A stretch of DNA of 54,097 nt from Dysgonamonadaceae bacterium (GCA_031260045.1 JAIRKO010000003.1:1-54097), one strand, 5' to 3'. Shown: positions 1 to 9,797, numbered from the stretch's first letter. A program made the numbers and translations. The notes: generated by a model from the letters alone, not told the origin.

Positions 1-1
1 C

Positions 2-262
2 TGTGAAGAAGGCGCTTTTACTCCCGAAGAAATGGAGATTTACGATCAATACTGGGATCGCATCAGTACTGAAAAGGGTTTGAATTGGCAATTCCGGAAA
101 GACGGATTAGCGGAAGGGCTGGCGAAAGGAGAAGCAAAAGGACGCGCAAAAGAACTGGAAAGAATTGTTTTGTCAGCATATCAAAACAAGTTGTCCATAG
201 AGCAAATCCAAGCATTTTCCGGTTTGAGTAAAGATGCTATCCATAAGATTTTAAATAGATAA
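2..262 (+). CDS. Rpn family nuclease/putative transposase, C-terminal part (5' end outside window)
   Basis: The frame is open from the first bases of the window, so only the last 86 residues are visible. The first ATG, at 32, is probably internal. What is seen is a charged Lys/Glu/Gly-rich stretch (GLAKGEAKGRAKELER) followed by a short helix-turn-helix-like end (LSIEQIQAFSGLSKDAIHKIL). This combination is typical of the C-terminus of PD-(D/E)XK Rpn/transposase_31 family proteins, which are linked to recombination in bacteria. The nuclease core is not in the window, so activity cannot be judged. It converges on yidC. Confidence 0.7.
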   Translation, partial: CEEGAFTPEEMEIYDQYWDRISTEKGLNWQFRKDGLAEGLAKGEAKGRAKELERIVLSAYQNKLSIEQIQAFSGLSKDAIHKILNR

Positions 263-351
263 AAACCAAAAATCTTGCTCGTCAAATTCCCGGAATGGAT
301 TACATTTTTATTTATGTTAATTCCGCATTCCATAACAGCAGGTTACGCATG

Positions 352-2250
352 TTATCTCCTGCCCCCTTTCCCCTGTCTTTTTTGTTGCTCCCGAAGCATA
401 GCCTGCTGTTTGCGCTGCGCTTCTTCCAAGCGAGCCATAAATCCGGATTTCTTTTTCGAGGGATTCTTTTTGTTGGCTTCCAATTTTGCCAGTAAATCCT
501 TTTCATTTAAGAAATAACGGAAAGCAACCGTTTGAAGAATCGTAATCAAAGTAGAAATGAAATAATAATAGTTCAAGCCCGACGAATACGAATTGAGGAA
601 AAACATCATGAAAACCGGCATAATGTACATCATCATTTTCATGCCGGGCATCTGTTCCTGCCCCGTATTTGCCTGATCCATATTGTATTTCGTATAAATA
701 ACATTGACGGCAGTCATCAGCAGGCAGAAAAGGCTAAGATGGTTGCCAAAAGAGTCGGAAATAAACGGTATATAAGTATTCCACTGAATAATAGCGTCGT
801 AAGTAGCCAAGTCTTTTGCCCAGAGGAAACTTTGGTGCCGCAATTCGATTGCCGACGGAAAGAACCAAAATAGCGCCAGCAAAATAGGCATTTGAATGAG
901 CATCGGCACGCAGCCGCTCATCGGATTGATGCCGACTTGCCGGTACAGTTCCATTGTTTGCTGCTGCCGCTTCATGGCGTTCTCCTGACCGGGATATTTG
1001 GCGGTGATAGCTTCGATTTGCGGCTTCATGACCCGCATTTTTGCCGACGACATCAAGGATTTGTAAACCAGCGGGAATAATACGGTTTTAACAATCAAAG
1101 TCAATAAGAGGATAGCCAACCCCACGCCGGCAATGCTGCCGATTAACCAATCGAAAACAGGGATGATAATCCATTTATTGATAGACCGAAACAAACTCCA
1201 TCCCAGATAAACCAGTTTTTCTAATTGAAGGTCTTGCCCCTCAAATTTTGTTTTATCATAACTTTTCAACAGGTTGTAGTCGTTCGGACCGAAAAAATAA
1301 CTCAGTTCAACGGGTTGGTTTGACCGAATATCAAAATCCACGCTTGTCGAAGCGGAATAATCTTTCAAGTATTCGCCGTTTTTGAAATATCGGGAATCCA
1401 GTTGGGCGGCGCCGAAACTTTCTTTTGCAATCAAAGCCGACGAAAAATACTGGTCTTTGTATCCAATCCATTTCAATTTGTTGGAAACCGCTTTGGAATC
1501 GTCTTTTGTTTCCTTCAGGTTTTCCACATTGTCGCTTAAATACTTATAAAACAGTTGCGTATAGCGCTCCTCAAATTTCCGTCCCTTTTCCTGCTGACGG
1601 ATTTTTTGTTTCCAAGTAAGGTCTAATGCACCGGTTTGGGAAGAAACATGGTTGTGCAAATTATGCGGAACGATGTTAAAATCAACGATATAATCGTCGG
1701 GATGGAGTTTATAGACAAAGTCCAAATAAGCGGCGTCGCCGGTTTTCAGCCTGAAAGTTGCTGACAGCGGAGTTTGCTCGGCGGTTTCAAAATATAAATC
1801 GCCCGTGTTGACAATCCGGTTATTGGCAGTAATCAACGTCGCCGAAAAGTAGGCTTCATCTTTATCAAAGAGAATTAACGGTTTATCTTCGTAATTGGTA
1901 TATTTTTTCAACTGCGCCGAATAAACGCACCCGCCTTTCGTCGATAAGCGGAGCGTCAGGTATTCGTTTTCCAAAGTGATAAATGTTTCCTCGCCTTGAG
2001 CCGCCGTTGCAAAATCGCCGTAAAGCGCTACCAAACGGTTTTCGACAACAGAGTCGGACAAATTATCGTTATCCTCCGGCGTTTCGGCGGCGACCGGCAT
2101 CGGTTGCGCAGCCTGTTGCCGCTCCACAATTGCCATCGAATCCAAATGCCTTTGCCGTGCTCCTTGTTCCGGAGAAGGACGATTTAAATAGGAAAAACCA
2201 ATAACTACAAAGAAAATTAATATAAATCCAATAACCGTATTTTTATCCAT
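352..2250 (-). CDS. yidC: Membrane protein insertase YidC
   Basis: This 632-residue protein inserts and folds inner-membrane proteins, alone or with SecYEG. An N-terminal signal-anchor (residues about 5-22, ending before NRPSPEQ) is followed by a large periplasmic beta domain (about 70-350). Then comes the conserved 60KD_IMP core with its transmembrane helices (about 350-590), containing the family segments around NPMSGCVPMLIQMPILLALF and the late SSGLNYYY stretch. The C-terminal tail is strongly basic (KRQGKGGRR), as expected for ribosome contact. Length fits Bacteroidetes YidC. It lies downstream of pyrG on the same strand, separated by a palindromic repeat. Confidence 0.97.
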   Translation of the reverse strand: MDKNTVIGFILIFFVVIGFSYLNRPSPEQGARQRHLDSMAIVERQQAAQPMPVAAETPEDNDNLSDSVVENRLVALYGDFATAAQGEETFITLENEYLTLRLSTKGGCVYSAQLKKYTNYEDKPLILFDKDEAYFSATLITANNRIVNTGDLYFETAEQTPLSATFRLKTGDAAYLDFVYKLHPDDYIVDFNIVPHNLHNHVSSQTGALDLTWKQKIRQQEKGRKFEERYTQLFYKYLSDNVENLKETKDDSKAVSNKLKWIGYKDQYFSSALIAKESFGAAQLDSRYFKNGEYLKDYSASTSVDFDIRSNQPVELSYFFGPNDYNLLKSYDKTKFEGQDLQLEKLVYLGWSLFRSINKWIIIPVFDWLIGSIAGVGLAILLLTLIVKTVLFPLVYKSLMSSAKMRVMKPQIEAITAKYPGQENAMKRQQQTMELYRQVGINPMSGCVPMLIQMPILLALFWFFPSAIELRHQSFLWAKDLATYDAIIQWNTYIPFISDSFGNHLSLFCLLMTAVNVIYTKYNMDQANTGQEQMPGMKMMMYIMPVFMMFFLNSYSSGLNYYYFISTLITILQTVAFRYFLNEKDLLAKLEANKKNPSKKKSGFMARLEEAQRKQQAMLREQQKRQGKGGRR

Positions 2251-2303
2251 AATTCAACTTGATTCTTAGAAACTGTTTTGAATTTTAAAAATAATGATGT
2301 GTG

Positions 2304-2311
2304 CAAAATTA
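2304..2311 (-). promoter_or_regulatory. Possible -7 box for yidC
   Basis: On the minus strand this reads TAATTTTG, which fits the Bacteroidetes -7 consensus TAnnTTTG, 53 bases before the yidC start. No clear TTG -33 box is seen at the usual spacing, where the palindromic repeat begins, so the call is weak. Confidence 0.35.
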
Positions 2312-2323
2312 AATTAAATTTTA

Positions 2324-2421
2324 TTCTGGATTGCTTCACCGCTTCGCGATTCGCAATGACGTGTACAATATTGCAACCTCACTGCGTCATCAGCGAAGGC
2401 GAAGCCTGAAGCAATCCAGAA
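2324..2421. repeat. Dispersed palindromic repeat, copy A
   Basis: A 98-bp imperfect palindrome lies between pyrG and yidC. Its ends are a 15-bp inverted repeat (TTCTGGATTGCTTCA / TGAAGCAATCCAGAA), and an inner pair GCAATGACG / CGTCATcaGC supports a long hairpin. Closely related copies occur near 9637, 13207, 23777 and 30275, with half copies near 18697, 28224 and 48921. It carries no coding sequence and looks like a REP/MITE-type element. Confidence 0.85.
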
Positions 2422-2434
2422 ATGATAATTGAAA

Positions 2435-4066
2435 TTATTTTTCCTCTTCACCGTCAATTCTTGATCTCTCCCCAATCGCCGCCTCAATAAAACTCATAAA
2501 CAAAGGATTGGGATTCAAGACCGTAGAGTTATATTCCGGATGATACTGAACGCCGATATACCATTTCAAATCAGGTATTTCCACCACTTCCACCAGTCCG
2601 GTTTCCGGGTTGATGCCGGAGCATTTCATCCCGGTTTCCTCAAACTGCTCCTTGAATTTATTGTTAAACTCATAACGGTGGCGATGGCGTTCAACGATGA
2701 GTTCATCATTATAAGCCCGATATGCTTTTGAATCTTTATCCAACCGGCAGGAATAAGCGCCGAGCCGCATCGACCCGCCCATGATGGCAAGGTTTTTTTG
2801 TTCCTCCATGATGTCGATTACTTTGTAAGGCGAAGAAATATCCATTTCGGTAGAATTGGCGTTTTTCAGTTTCACGACATTACGGGCAAATTCGATGACC
2901 ATACATTGCATTCCCAAACACACGCCGAAAGTCGGCTTATCGTGTTCGCGGGCGTATTTGAGCGTGATAAATTTGCCTTCGATGCCCCGCTGTCCGAAGC
3001 CCGGAGCAACCAAAATACCGTCCAACCCGCCCAGTAATTCTTTGACGCTACTGTCGGTAATTTTTTCGGAGTGTATCAGTTCCAAATTCAATTTCCGGTG
3101 ATGGTAAGTAGCCGCCTGCAAGAGGGATTCGGTAATGGATTTGTAAGCGTCGGGAAGTTCGATGTATTTCCCCACCAAACCGATGGTAACCGTTTCCTCT
3201 GCGGATTTCATATTGTCGAGAAAGCCCGTCCACGTATCAAGTTTCAATGGCTTTTCATTTACCACGCCCATTTTTTTGAGTACAATCTCGTCCATGTGCT
3301 GTTGCGCCAAAACCAGCGGCACTTCGTAAATACTCTGTACATCATAGGATTGAATGACGGCGTCTTCGTCCACATTGCAAAACAAAGCGACTTTGCGACA
3401 TATATTTTTCGGTAAATTTTTTTCCGTCCGAAGCACTAATAAATTGGGTTGAATTCCCTGTTCCTGCAACACTTTTACCGAATGTTGCGTCGGTTTGGTT
3501 TTCACTTCCTGAGCCGCAGCGATGTAAGGCACGTAAGTCAGATGCACGCAAAGGCAGTTTTTTCCCAGTTCCCACCGCAATTGGCGGACGCTTTCGATAA
3601 AGGGGAGCGATTCGATATCGCCCACCGTACCGCCGATTTCGGTGATAATAAAATCATATTCGCCGGTATTTCCCAAAACCCGAACATTGCGTTTGATTTC
3701 GTCGGTGATATGCGGCACTACCTGAACGGTTTTGCCGAGAAAATCGCCTTTCCGTTCGCGGTTAATCACATTTTGGTAAATTCTGCCGGTAGTGATGTTA
3801 TTCGCCCTGGTTGCCGTAATATTCAGGAAACGTTCGTAATGCCCCAAATCAAGGTCGGTTTCACAGCCGTCGGCAGTTACGTAACATTCGCCGTGTTCAT
3901 AAGGATTGAGCGTTCCGGGGTCAATATTAATATAAGGATCAAACTTTTGGATGGTTACTTTATAGCCCCTTGCCTGTAGAAGTTTGCCTAAAGATGCGGC
4001 GACAATTCCTTTACCTAAGGAAGAAACTACGCCGCCTGTAACGAAAATGTACTTTGTTTCTTTCAC
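2435..4066 (-). CDS. pyrG: CTP synthase
   Basis: This makes CTP from UTP, ATP and glutamine in the last step of de novo pyrimidine nucleotide synthesis. The protein has 543 residues, the normal family length. The N-terminal synthase domain begins with the P-loop region GGVVSSLGKGIVAASLGKLL (residues 11-30). The C-terminal class I glutamine amidotransferase has its nucleophile elbow FGVCLGMQ around residue 380, and a HPEYNST motif near 515 gives the catalytic His-Glu. All key motifs are intact. It is followed by the palindromic repeat and yidC. Confidence 0.98.
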   Translation of the reverse strand: MKETKYIFVTGGVVSSLGKGIVAASLGKLLQARGYKVTIQKFDPYINIDPGTLNPYEHGECYVTADGCETDLDLGHYERFLNITATRANNITTGRIYQNVINRERKGDFLGKTVQVVPHITDEIKRNVRVLGNTGEYDFIITEIGGTVGDIESLPFIESVRQLRWELGKNCLCVHLTYVPYIAAAQEVKTKPTQHSVKVLQEQGIQPNLLVLRTEKNLPKNICRKVALFCNVDEDAVIQSYDVQSIYEVPLVLAQQHMDEIVLKKMGVVNEKPLKLDTWTGFLDNMKSAEETVTIGLVGKYIELPDAYKSITESLLQAATYHHRKLNLELIHSEKITDSSVKELLGGLDGILVAPGFGQRGIEGKFITLKYAREHDKPTFGVCLGMQCMVIEFARNVVKLKNANSTEMDISSPYKVIDIMEEQKNLAIMGGSMRLGAYSCRLDKDSKAYRAYNDELIVERHRHRYEFNNKFKEQFEETGMKCSGINPETGLVEVVEIPDLKWYIGVQYHPEYNSTVLNPNPLFMSFIEAAIGERSRIDGEEEK

Positions 4067-4093
4067 TTGAATGAAATTTTATGATTGAGTGGG

Positions 4094-4101
4094 CAAAGGT
4101 A
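4094..4101 (-). promoter_or_regulatory. -7 promoter box for pyrG
   Basis: The minus strand reads TACCTTTG, a perfect match to TAnnTTTG, 27 bases upstream of the pyrG ATG. No clear -33 TTG lies at the expected distance. Confidence 0.5.
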
Positions 4102-4135
4102 TGTATTTTTATTGAATTAAACTTATGAAGAGATT

Positions 4136-6118
4136 TTAAAACAACTGCTGTTTAGAAACATCATACCTCTCCACCCCTTTCCGCAGAAAAGATATGTAAT
4201 TTTCTATATTTTTATCGTAGGAATGAGCAGGCACAAGCGGCATACCGTCATTGTTCAGCAGAACATAAAACGGTTGCGCATTGCTTCCGAATTTATGCCT
4301 TTGTAGATAACTCCATTTGTCGCCCACGGTGCGCAGTTTCCGCGTTTTACCGTTTTCCGTCATTTCCGCGACTTGGTCTAATCGGGTTTTGTCGTCCACA
4401 TACAGGGAAATCAGCACATAATCGTTGTCGATAATTCTTTTGACGCGTGGGTCAGACCATACGGCAGCTTCCATTTCCCGGCAATTCACGCATCCGTAGC
4501 CGGTAAAATCAATCATTACCGGTTTGCGGTTTTTGCGGGCGTATTCCATGCCTTCTTCGTAGTCGAAAAATTTCGCGCGTACTTCGCCGTCATACAAATT
4601 AAAATCCTGCGTATATAAAGGAGGGGAAAACGCGCTGACTGCCTTCAAAGGCGCGCCCCACAATCCGGGAAGCATGTAAACGGCAAACGAGAGGGAAATA
4701 ATCGCCAGAAACAAACGGGGAACAGACAGGTGTTTCAAATCGCTGTCGTGCGGCAATTTGATTTTGCCCAGCAAATAAAGTCCCAAAAGCGCGAAGATAA
4801 CAATCCACAAAACCAAAAATACTTCCCTGTCTAATATTCGCCATCCATACGCCAAATCCGCTACCGACAGGAATTTCAGCGCCAATGCCAATTCCAAAAA
4901 TCCCAGTACCACCTTGACGGAATTCAACCATCCACCCGATTTGGGAAGGTTCTGTAACCACGAAGGAAACAGGGCAAACAGCGTAAACGGCAACGCCAAC
5001 GCCAGCGAAAAACCAAACATCCCAACCGCAGGTCCAATCCTGCCGCCCGATCCGGCGGCTTCTACCAACAGCGTCCCGATAATAGGTCCCGTGCAGGAAA
5101 AAGATACCAGCGACAAGGTAAAAGCCATGAAGAAAATGCTGATTAATCCGGAGGTCGATTCGGTTTTGCCGTCCATCTTGTTGCTCCACGACGCGGGCAA
5201 CGTCAATTCAAATGCGCCGAAAAACGACACGGCAAAGAGTACTAATAAAGCAAAAAACAGCAGGTTAAAGACGGCGTTTGTCGACAGGTCATTCAGTGCG
5301 CTTGCCCCGAAGATAGCCGTAATCAAAAGCCCCAGCAAAAGATAAATAACAATGATAGATAATCCGTAAGTCGCGGCGTCGAAAACTGCTTTTTTGCGGT
5401 TGGATTTCGACCGTTTCAGGAAAAAGCTGACGGTCATCGGGATAATCGGCCAGACGCAGGGCGTGAGCAACGCCAACAGACCGCCCCCGAAACCCAGTAT
5501 GAAGATGAGCAACCACGATTTATCGGCGGTGGAAGCCGTTTGTCCGAGATTTTGCAATTCGGCGACGATCGGGTTCCAATAATCGGTGAGGAGGGGGTCG
5601 TGAAGGTCTTCAAAATCCTCAAAGTCTTTTTGGACGGCGGGGACGCTTGGGGCGGTTTCGCTTAAATCGGACGGCAAATCACCGGAAGAAAACTGAAACT
5701 CCTCCGCTCCCGGAATGCAATTTTCGTTGTTGCAAACCATGTAATCAATGCTTCCGGTGATTTGGAATTTTGCCCTGTCCGTGATTTTCAGTTTTTGGAC
5801 GAACGTGGGGTTTTCGGCAAACCAGCGGACGGTCATTCCAAACATTTCTTCGTATTGGCTGATGACTTTGGAGTTGGTGTAAACCTTGCCGGATAGATCG
5901 GCGCCGCTTACTTTTTCAAACTCAAAAGAAGTGGAAATAGGTCCGCCTTCCGGCAAATTCATATCGTATAAATGCCAGCCTTTTTCGACTGTCGCCCGAA
6001 AAACCATTTCTCCCGCTTCGTTGATGTGCCGACGCCATTGAACAGGCTCCCTGATTTGAGCGTTTATATTGCAGCAATACAAAAATATTGAGGTAATAAA
6101 GTAAATATATTTAGTCAT
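4136..6118 (-). CDS. dsbD: Thiol:disulfide interchange protein DsbD
   Basis: This 660-residue protein carries reducing power from cytoplasmic thioredoxin across the inner membrane to periplasmic substrates. A signal peptide is followed by the DsbD alpha domain (about 25-150) with the cysteine pair CNNENC. A central membrane domain (about 200-485) contains two cysteines in the CVWPIIPMT and SCTGPIIG contexts. The C-terminal thioredoxin-like gamma domain (about 520-650) has the active site GYGCVNCREME. All three redox pairs are present, so it should work. It is divergent from trmD, with promoters facing both ways in the 54-bp gap. Confidence 0.95.
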   Translation of the reverse strand: MTKYIYFITSIFLYCCNINAQIREPVQWRRHINEAGEMVFRATVEKGWHLYDMNLPEGGPISTSFEFEKVSGADLSGKVYTNSKVISQYEEMFGMTVRWFAENPTFVQKLKITDRAKFQITGSIDYMVCNNENCIPGAEEFQFSSGDLPSDLSETAPSVPAVQKDFEDFEDLHDPLLTDYWNPIVAELQNLGQTASTADKSWLLIFILGFGGGLLALLTPCVWPIIPMTVSFFLKRSKSNRKKAVFDAATYGLSIIVIYLLLGLLITAIFGASALNDLSTNAVFNLLFFALLVLFAVSFFGAFELTLPASWSNKMDGKTESTSGLISIFFMAFTLSLVSFSCTGPIIGTLLVEAAGSGGRIGPAVGMFGFSLALALPFTLFALFPSWLQNLPKSGGWLNSVKVVLGFLELALALKFLSVADLAYGWRILDREVFLVLWIVIFALLGLYLLGKIKLPHDSDLKHLSVPRLFLAIISLSFAVYMLPGLWGAPLKAVSAFSPPLYTQDFNLYDGEVRAKFFDYEEGMEYARKNRKPVMIDFTGYGCVNCREMEAAVWSDPRVKRIIDNDYVLISLYVDDKTRLDQVAEMTENGKTRKLRTVGDKWSYLQRHKFGSNAQPFYVLLNNDGMPLVPAHSYDKNIENYISFLRKGVERYDVSKQQLF

Positions 6119-6124
6119 AAAGCG

Positions 6125-6143
6125 TAATTTTGCCGCAAAGATA
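6125..6143. promoter_or_regulatory. Back-to-back -7 boxes for trmD and dsbD
   Basis: The plus strand carries TAATTTTG at 6125-6132, facing trmD. The minus strand carries TATCTTTG at 6136-6143, facing dsbD. Both match TAnnTTTG. The two divergent genes share a 54-bp gap, so their promoters must be interleaved. -33 boxes are not obvious. Confidence 0.5.
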
Positions 6144-6172
6144 GAAAAAACAACTAATTTTAAGAAATAATT

Positions 6173-6850
6173 ATGCTCCGGCTTGATATTATCACAGTCC
6201 TGCCCGAAATGCTGGAAACGCCGCTAAACTGCTCCATCCTGAAAAGGGCGCAGGAAAAAGGGCTTGTCCAAATACACCTGCACAATCTTAGGGATTATTC
6301 TACGGACAAACGGCATCGGCGGGTGGACGATTACCCTTTTGGCGGGCAGGCGGGGATGGTTTTGCAGTGCGAGCCGGTGGACAGGGCGATTGCGTCCCTG
6401 AAACGGCAACGCGCCTACGACGAAGTGATTTATACTTCCCCCGACGGGGAAACATTTAACCAGTCGGTTGCCAACCAACTGTCGATGGGCGAAAACCTGA
6501 TTATTTTGTGCGGACGCTACAAAGGCGTTGACTACCGCATTCGCGAACACCTGATTACCCGTGAAATTTCCATCGGCGATTATGTGTTGACCGGCGGGGA
6601 ACTTGCCGCCGCCGTCATTGCCGACGCCATTGTCCGCATAATTCCGGGCGCGGTCGGCGACGAACAATCCGCCCTATCCGATTCGTTTCAGGATCGCCTT
6701 TTGGCGCCTCCGGTTTACACGCGCCCGGCGGATTACAAGGGGTGGAAAGTTCCCGACGTGCTTCTTTCGGGGCATGAGGCGAATATTCGCGAATGGGAAT
6801 TGCGGCAAGCCGTTGAGCGAACCGAGCGGCTGAGACCGGATTTGCTCTAA
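6173..6850 (+). CDS. trmD: tRNA (guanine-N1-)-methyltransferase TrmD
   Basis: This SPOUT-fold methyltransferase makes m1G37 in tRNAs that read CNN codons, preventing +1 frameshifts. The 225-residue protein has the hallmark motifs in order: [15 protein letters not shown] (about 43-57), the knot segments YTSPDG and LCGRYKGVD (about 114-122), and [16 protein letters not shown] with the conserved DSFQ later. Length and motifs are normal. It stands alone between dsbD and the Fas/Sus locus. Confidence 0.97.
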   Translation: MLRLDIITVLPEMLETPLNCSILKRAQEKGLVQIHLHNLRDYSTDKRHRRVDDYPFGGQAGMVLQCEPVDRAIASLKRQRAYDEVIYTSPDGETFNQSVANQLSMGENLIILCGRYKGVDYRIREHLITREISIGDYVLTGGELAAAVIADAIVRIIPGAVGDEQSALSDSFQDRLLAPPVYTRPADYKGWKVPDVLLSGHEANIREWELRQAVERTERLRPDLL

Positions 6851-6963
6851 TCGGCAAAAGGAGCGCAACTTTTTCGTAAAAAATTATTCTGGAAAACAAT
6901 ATGAACACACATAACTTAATTATACTTTTTTTATTAATATTTTTTTATTTAAATAAATTTAAG

Positions 6964-6971
6964 TATTTTTG
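6964..6971 (+). promoter_or_regulatory. -7 promoter box for the fasciclin/Sus locus
   Basis: TATTTTTG matches TAnnTTTG in an AT-rich gap downstream of trmD, 66 bases before a 17-codon ORF and about 130 bases before the first Fas gene. A -33 TTG is not clear. This is the best candidate start for the long plus-strand locus. Confidence 0.45.
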
Positions 6972-7036
6972 CCTCTGAAATCTTACACTAATAGCAAATG
7001 TTAACAAACTAATACAACTGATTAAGCATATATATT

Positions 7037-7090
7037 ATGAAACCCGCACGCAAAAGTTACGATATAAGCGAGTTCGATAAAGTATTCTAA
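7037..7090 (+). CDS. Possible 17-residue leader ORF
   Basis: An ATG-to-TAA frame encodes MKPARKSYDISEFDKVF, ending 10 bases before the first ATG of the Fas lipoprotein gene. It lies inside the predicted 5' leader of the locus. The composition is protein-like and hydrophilic, with no membrane segment. It may be a leader peptide, a remnant, or chance. Only conservation in related genomes would decide. Confidence 0.25.
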   Translation: MKPARKSYDISEFDKVF

Positions 7091-7100
7091 ACAAAAATAT

Positions 7101-9602
7101 ATGTACATGAAAACACGAAACGGAAGTATTACTCACCTGTTTCTTTTATCTCTGGCAAGTTTATTTTGCGTTGCCTGTCAAGACGATTATTATTATAATG
7201 ACAGAGAACCGGACAAGGCTACGGTTGGACAAAACATTTATGACCGGCTCAACGAGGACGGGCGTTTTACGTACTATCTCCGTTTGGTGGAATCCGTGCA
7301 GGACGCCGGCGTCGATTATACGGAAGTGTTGAAAACGACCGGTACAAAAACGGTGTTCGTAGCCACCGACTCCGCTTTTGACGCTTTTTTTGCCGATAAC
7401 CCCTACGGTATCCGAAAGTTTGAAGATTTCACCGCCGCCCAAAAACGGGCGCTCTTTTTCACCTCCATGTTGAACGACGCCTATTTGCTGGAAATGATGT
7501 CCAACTCACCCGGCAGCGGCGCCTCCCGACCTAATCCGGGACAAGCCATGCGGACGGCTACCGCTTGGTCGGTGTTGGATTCCGTCCCTTTTGAAAAAGG
7601 CGACCGCCTGCCGGACAATCCCTATTGGGAACAATATCGGGAGCGCGGTATTTACATCCTGAAAGACAATTCGACGTGGACAATGGTGCATTTCCTGCCG
7701 CCGCACATGCGGATGCAAAATATCTCCGCCGAAGATTTCCGCATCTTGACGAAAACGAAAGAAAACCCGCAGGGAATAACTTGGGACGGGACTTCGCCCT
7801 ATATTTTCGATACCAAAATCACCGAGTGGGATATTACCTGTAAAAACGGGTATATCAATGTTTTGGAAAAAGTGCTTTTCCCCGTCGGCAACATGGCTGA
7901 ATACTTGCGGGACAATCCCGATACACGGGCGTTCAGCCGGTTGATGCACCGTTTTTGCGCTCCCTATCTCGACGCGGGGGCTACGAACGCTTACCGGCAG
8001 TTGCATCCCGGTTTTTCGGAACAAATTTTCACCATGCGCTTTTTTACGGACAACAATGCTTATGCGCCCGACACATTGGGACGACCGGATATGAGCCGGC
8101 GGGTGGCGGCGACCCTGAAATTCGATCCGGGCAAAAACGATTATTCCCCAAGCAACGCCGAAAGCGATATGGGCGCAATATTTGTTCCTACCGACAAGGC
8201 TTTGAGGGAATATTTCGCGGACGGGGCGGGTAAATTCCTGAAAGAACGTTACACGACCTTAGACAGCATCCCTGATAATGTAATAAACCTGCTGCTGAAC
8301 AGCCATATGCACGCTTCTTTCCTGCAAACAACCCCCGAACGTTTCACCGCTTTAACAAACAGTATGGGCGCTTCGCTGAATGTGAAAAAGGAAGACGTCG
8401 TTTACTCGTCCGTTTGCAGCAACGGCGTGGTTTATGTCGTGAATAGGGTGTATCCGCCGAGCGATTACGCTTCGGTTAGAGGACCTGTTTTGATTAACGA
8501 GGCAACTCAAATCATGAACCGATCGGTCGACGAGTTGAATTTCAATCTTTACCTGCTTTCGCTGGAAAACCGCTTCAGTTTTATTGTGCCGACCGATGCG
8601 GAATTTGACAATTACATCAATCCCGCGTCTGTGGGCGCTTCAACGCCGGAACGGTGGCGGTTTTATTTGAAAAACAATCAGGTAAACGCAACCCGTTACA
8701 GCCTCGCAACCGGCGACAGCACAGGGATTGTTTCCACCGCCCAAATTCGGAATGCGTTGACGGATATTATTGACAACCATATTATCGTAGGCGACATTGA
8801 AGACGGGAAAACCTATTACGAAACCAAAGGCGGCGCAACCGTTAAAATTTTGAGAAGCGGCGGCAGTCTGCAATTGGACGGCGGCGGCAACGGTGAACGG
8901 AACGAAACGGCAAACGTGCGGAATATTTATTCCCAAGAAAACGGGAAAACTTACCTGACGGATAAAATCGTGCAAACGCCAACCGCTTCCGTTTATTCCG
9001 TGCTGGAAAAGGAAGAAAAATTCAGCGCATTTTTTGAACTCTGCCGGGACGTATATCCGGTGGAACTCAACAAAAAGACTTATGGCGGCAGTGTGTTTGT
9101 CAATGATAACGGCATTACGCTGAATGTCGCATTTTTCAATACGTTCAATTACACGGTTTATGTCCCGACCAACGAGGCTATGCGGCAGGCGCATGATGCC
9201 GGACGCTACAAAACGCCGGAAGAAATAGACGGGTTGGACGTGGAACAGCAGGCTGCGGAAATGCAGAAACTGTATGAGTTTTTGCGCTTCCATTTTCAGG
9301 ACAATTCCGTTTATATCGGCGGGCGGGCTTATAACAACGAATGGTTTGAAACGGCGACGCTGGACGAAACGGGGAAAAAATTCCGCCGGCTTTGGGTTAC
9401 CAATACGCCCGACGCCCTGAGCATCGGAACGGAAAAAACAGGCGGGAAAAAAGCGAATGTAATCACATCCAACGGATTATATAATATGATGACGCGCGAT
9501 TACAAATTTACGTCCGGCGCGATTGTTACTAACAATTCCCAGATTGTTACCTCTTCGTATGCTGTTGTTCACCAAATTGACGGCGTACTGGATTTTAAAT
9601 AA
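7101..9602 (+). CDS. Multi-domain fasciclin lipoprotein (Fas1)
   Basis: A large surface lipoprotein built from fasciclin (FAS1) domains, a fold used for adhesion and ligand binding. The signal peptide ends in a lipobox (LFCVAC, Cys about 26), followed by an acidic/Tyr stretch (QDDYYYND). About four FAS1 units can be told by their H1 motifs: FVATDSAFDAFF (86-97), IFVPTDKALREYF (about 352), FIVPTDAEFDNY (about 490) and VYVPTNEAMRQA (about 683). The last unit closes with the H2-like VVHQIDGVLDF at the C-terminus. Two start codons are possible, at 7101 or 7107; the second gives the more usual MKTR start. It leads the SusC1/SusD1 pair. The ligand is unknown. Roles as a surface glycan- or protein-binding partner of SusCD are inference. 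Confidence 0.85.
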   Translation: MYMKTRNGSITHLFLLSLASLFCVACQDDYYYNDREPDKATVGQNIYDRLNEDGRFTYYLRLVESVQDAGVDYTEVLKTTGTKTVFVATDSAFDAFFADNPYGIRKFEDFTAAQKRALFFTSMLNDAYLLEMMSNSPGSGASRPNPGQAMRTATAWSVLDSVPFEKGDRLPDNPYWEQYRERGIYILKDNSTWTMVHFLPPHMRMQNISAEDFRILTKTKENPQGITWDGTSPYIFDTKITEWDITCKNGYINVLEKVLFPVGNMAEYLRDNPDTRAFSRLMHRFCAPYLDAGATNAYRQLHPGFSEQIFTMRFFTDNNAYAPDTLGRPDMSRRVAATLKFDPGKNDYSPSNAESDMGAIFVPTDKALREYFADGAGKFLKERYTTLDSIPDNVINLLLNSHMHASFLQTTPERFTALTNSMGASLNVKKEDVVYSSVCSNGVVYVVNRVYPPSDYASVRGPVLINEATQIMNRSVDELNFNLYLLSLENRFSFIVPTDAEFDNYINPASVGASTPERWRFYLKNNQVNATRYSLATGDSTGIVSTAQIRNALTDIIDNHIIVGDIEDGKTYYETKGGATVKILRSGGSLQLDGGGNGERNETANVRNIYSQENGKTYLTDKIVQTPTASVYSVLEKEEKFSAFFELCRDVYPVELNKKTYGGSVFVNDNGITLNVAFFNTFNYTVYVPTNEAMRQAHDAGRYKTPEEIDGLDVEQQAAEMQKLYEFLRFHFQDNSVYIGGRAYNNEWFETATLDETGKKFRRLWVTNTPDALSIGTEKTGGKKANVITSNGLYNMMTRDYKFTSGAIVTNNSQIVTSSYAVVHQIDGVLDFK

Positions 9603-9636
9603 TAAGTAAATGTTTATAATTAGTTCATATTATTTT

Positions 9637-9774
9637 TTCTGGATTGCTTCACCGCTTTGCTGCACCCGCAATCGTGTGCGGTGTTTTTACCTCGCCGCTT
9701 GGCCTGAAATGACGTGTGCCGCATTGCAACCCCACTACGTCATTGCGAAGGCGAAGCTGTAAAGCAATCCAGAA
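9637..9774. repeat. Dispersed palindromic repeat, copy B
   Basis: Terminal inverted repeat TTCTGGATTGCTTCA / (T)aAAGCAATCCAGAA, with an extra internal stretch of about 40 bases compared with copy A. It fills the gap between Fas1 and SusC1. Its AT-rich left flank (ATTAGTTcATATTATTTT) is also found beside copy C at 13207 and, inverted, beside the copy at 30275. An ATG inside it at 9714 is in frame with SusC1 but is rejected as a start. Confidence 0.85.
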
Positions 9775-9797
9775 AAAAATTCACACATATCTTACAA

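Noticed and set aside
9714-9797. Upstream ATG extension of SusC1
   Set aside because: The added 28 residues come from the palindromic repeat and would hide the signal peptide.
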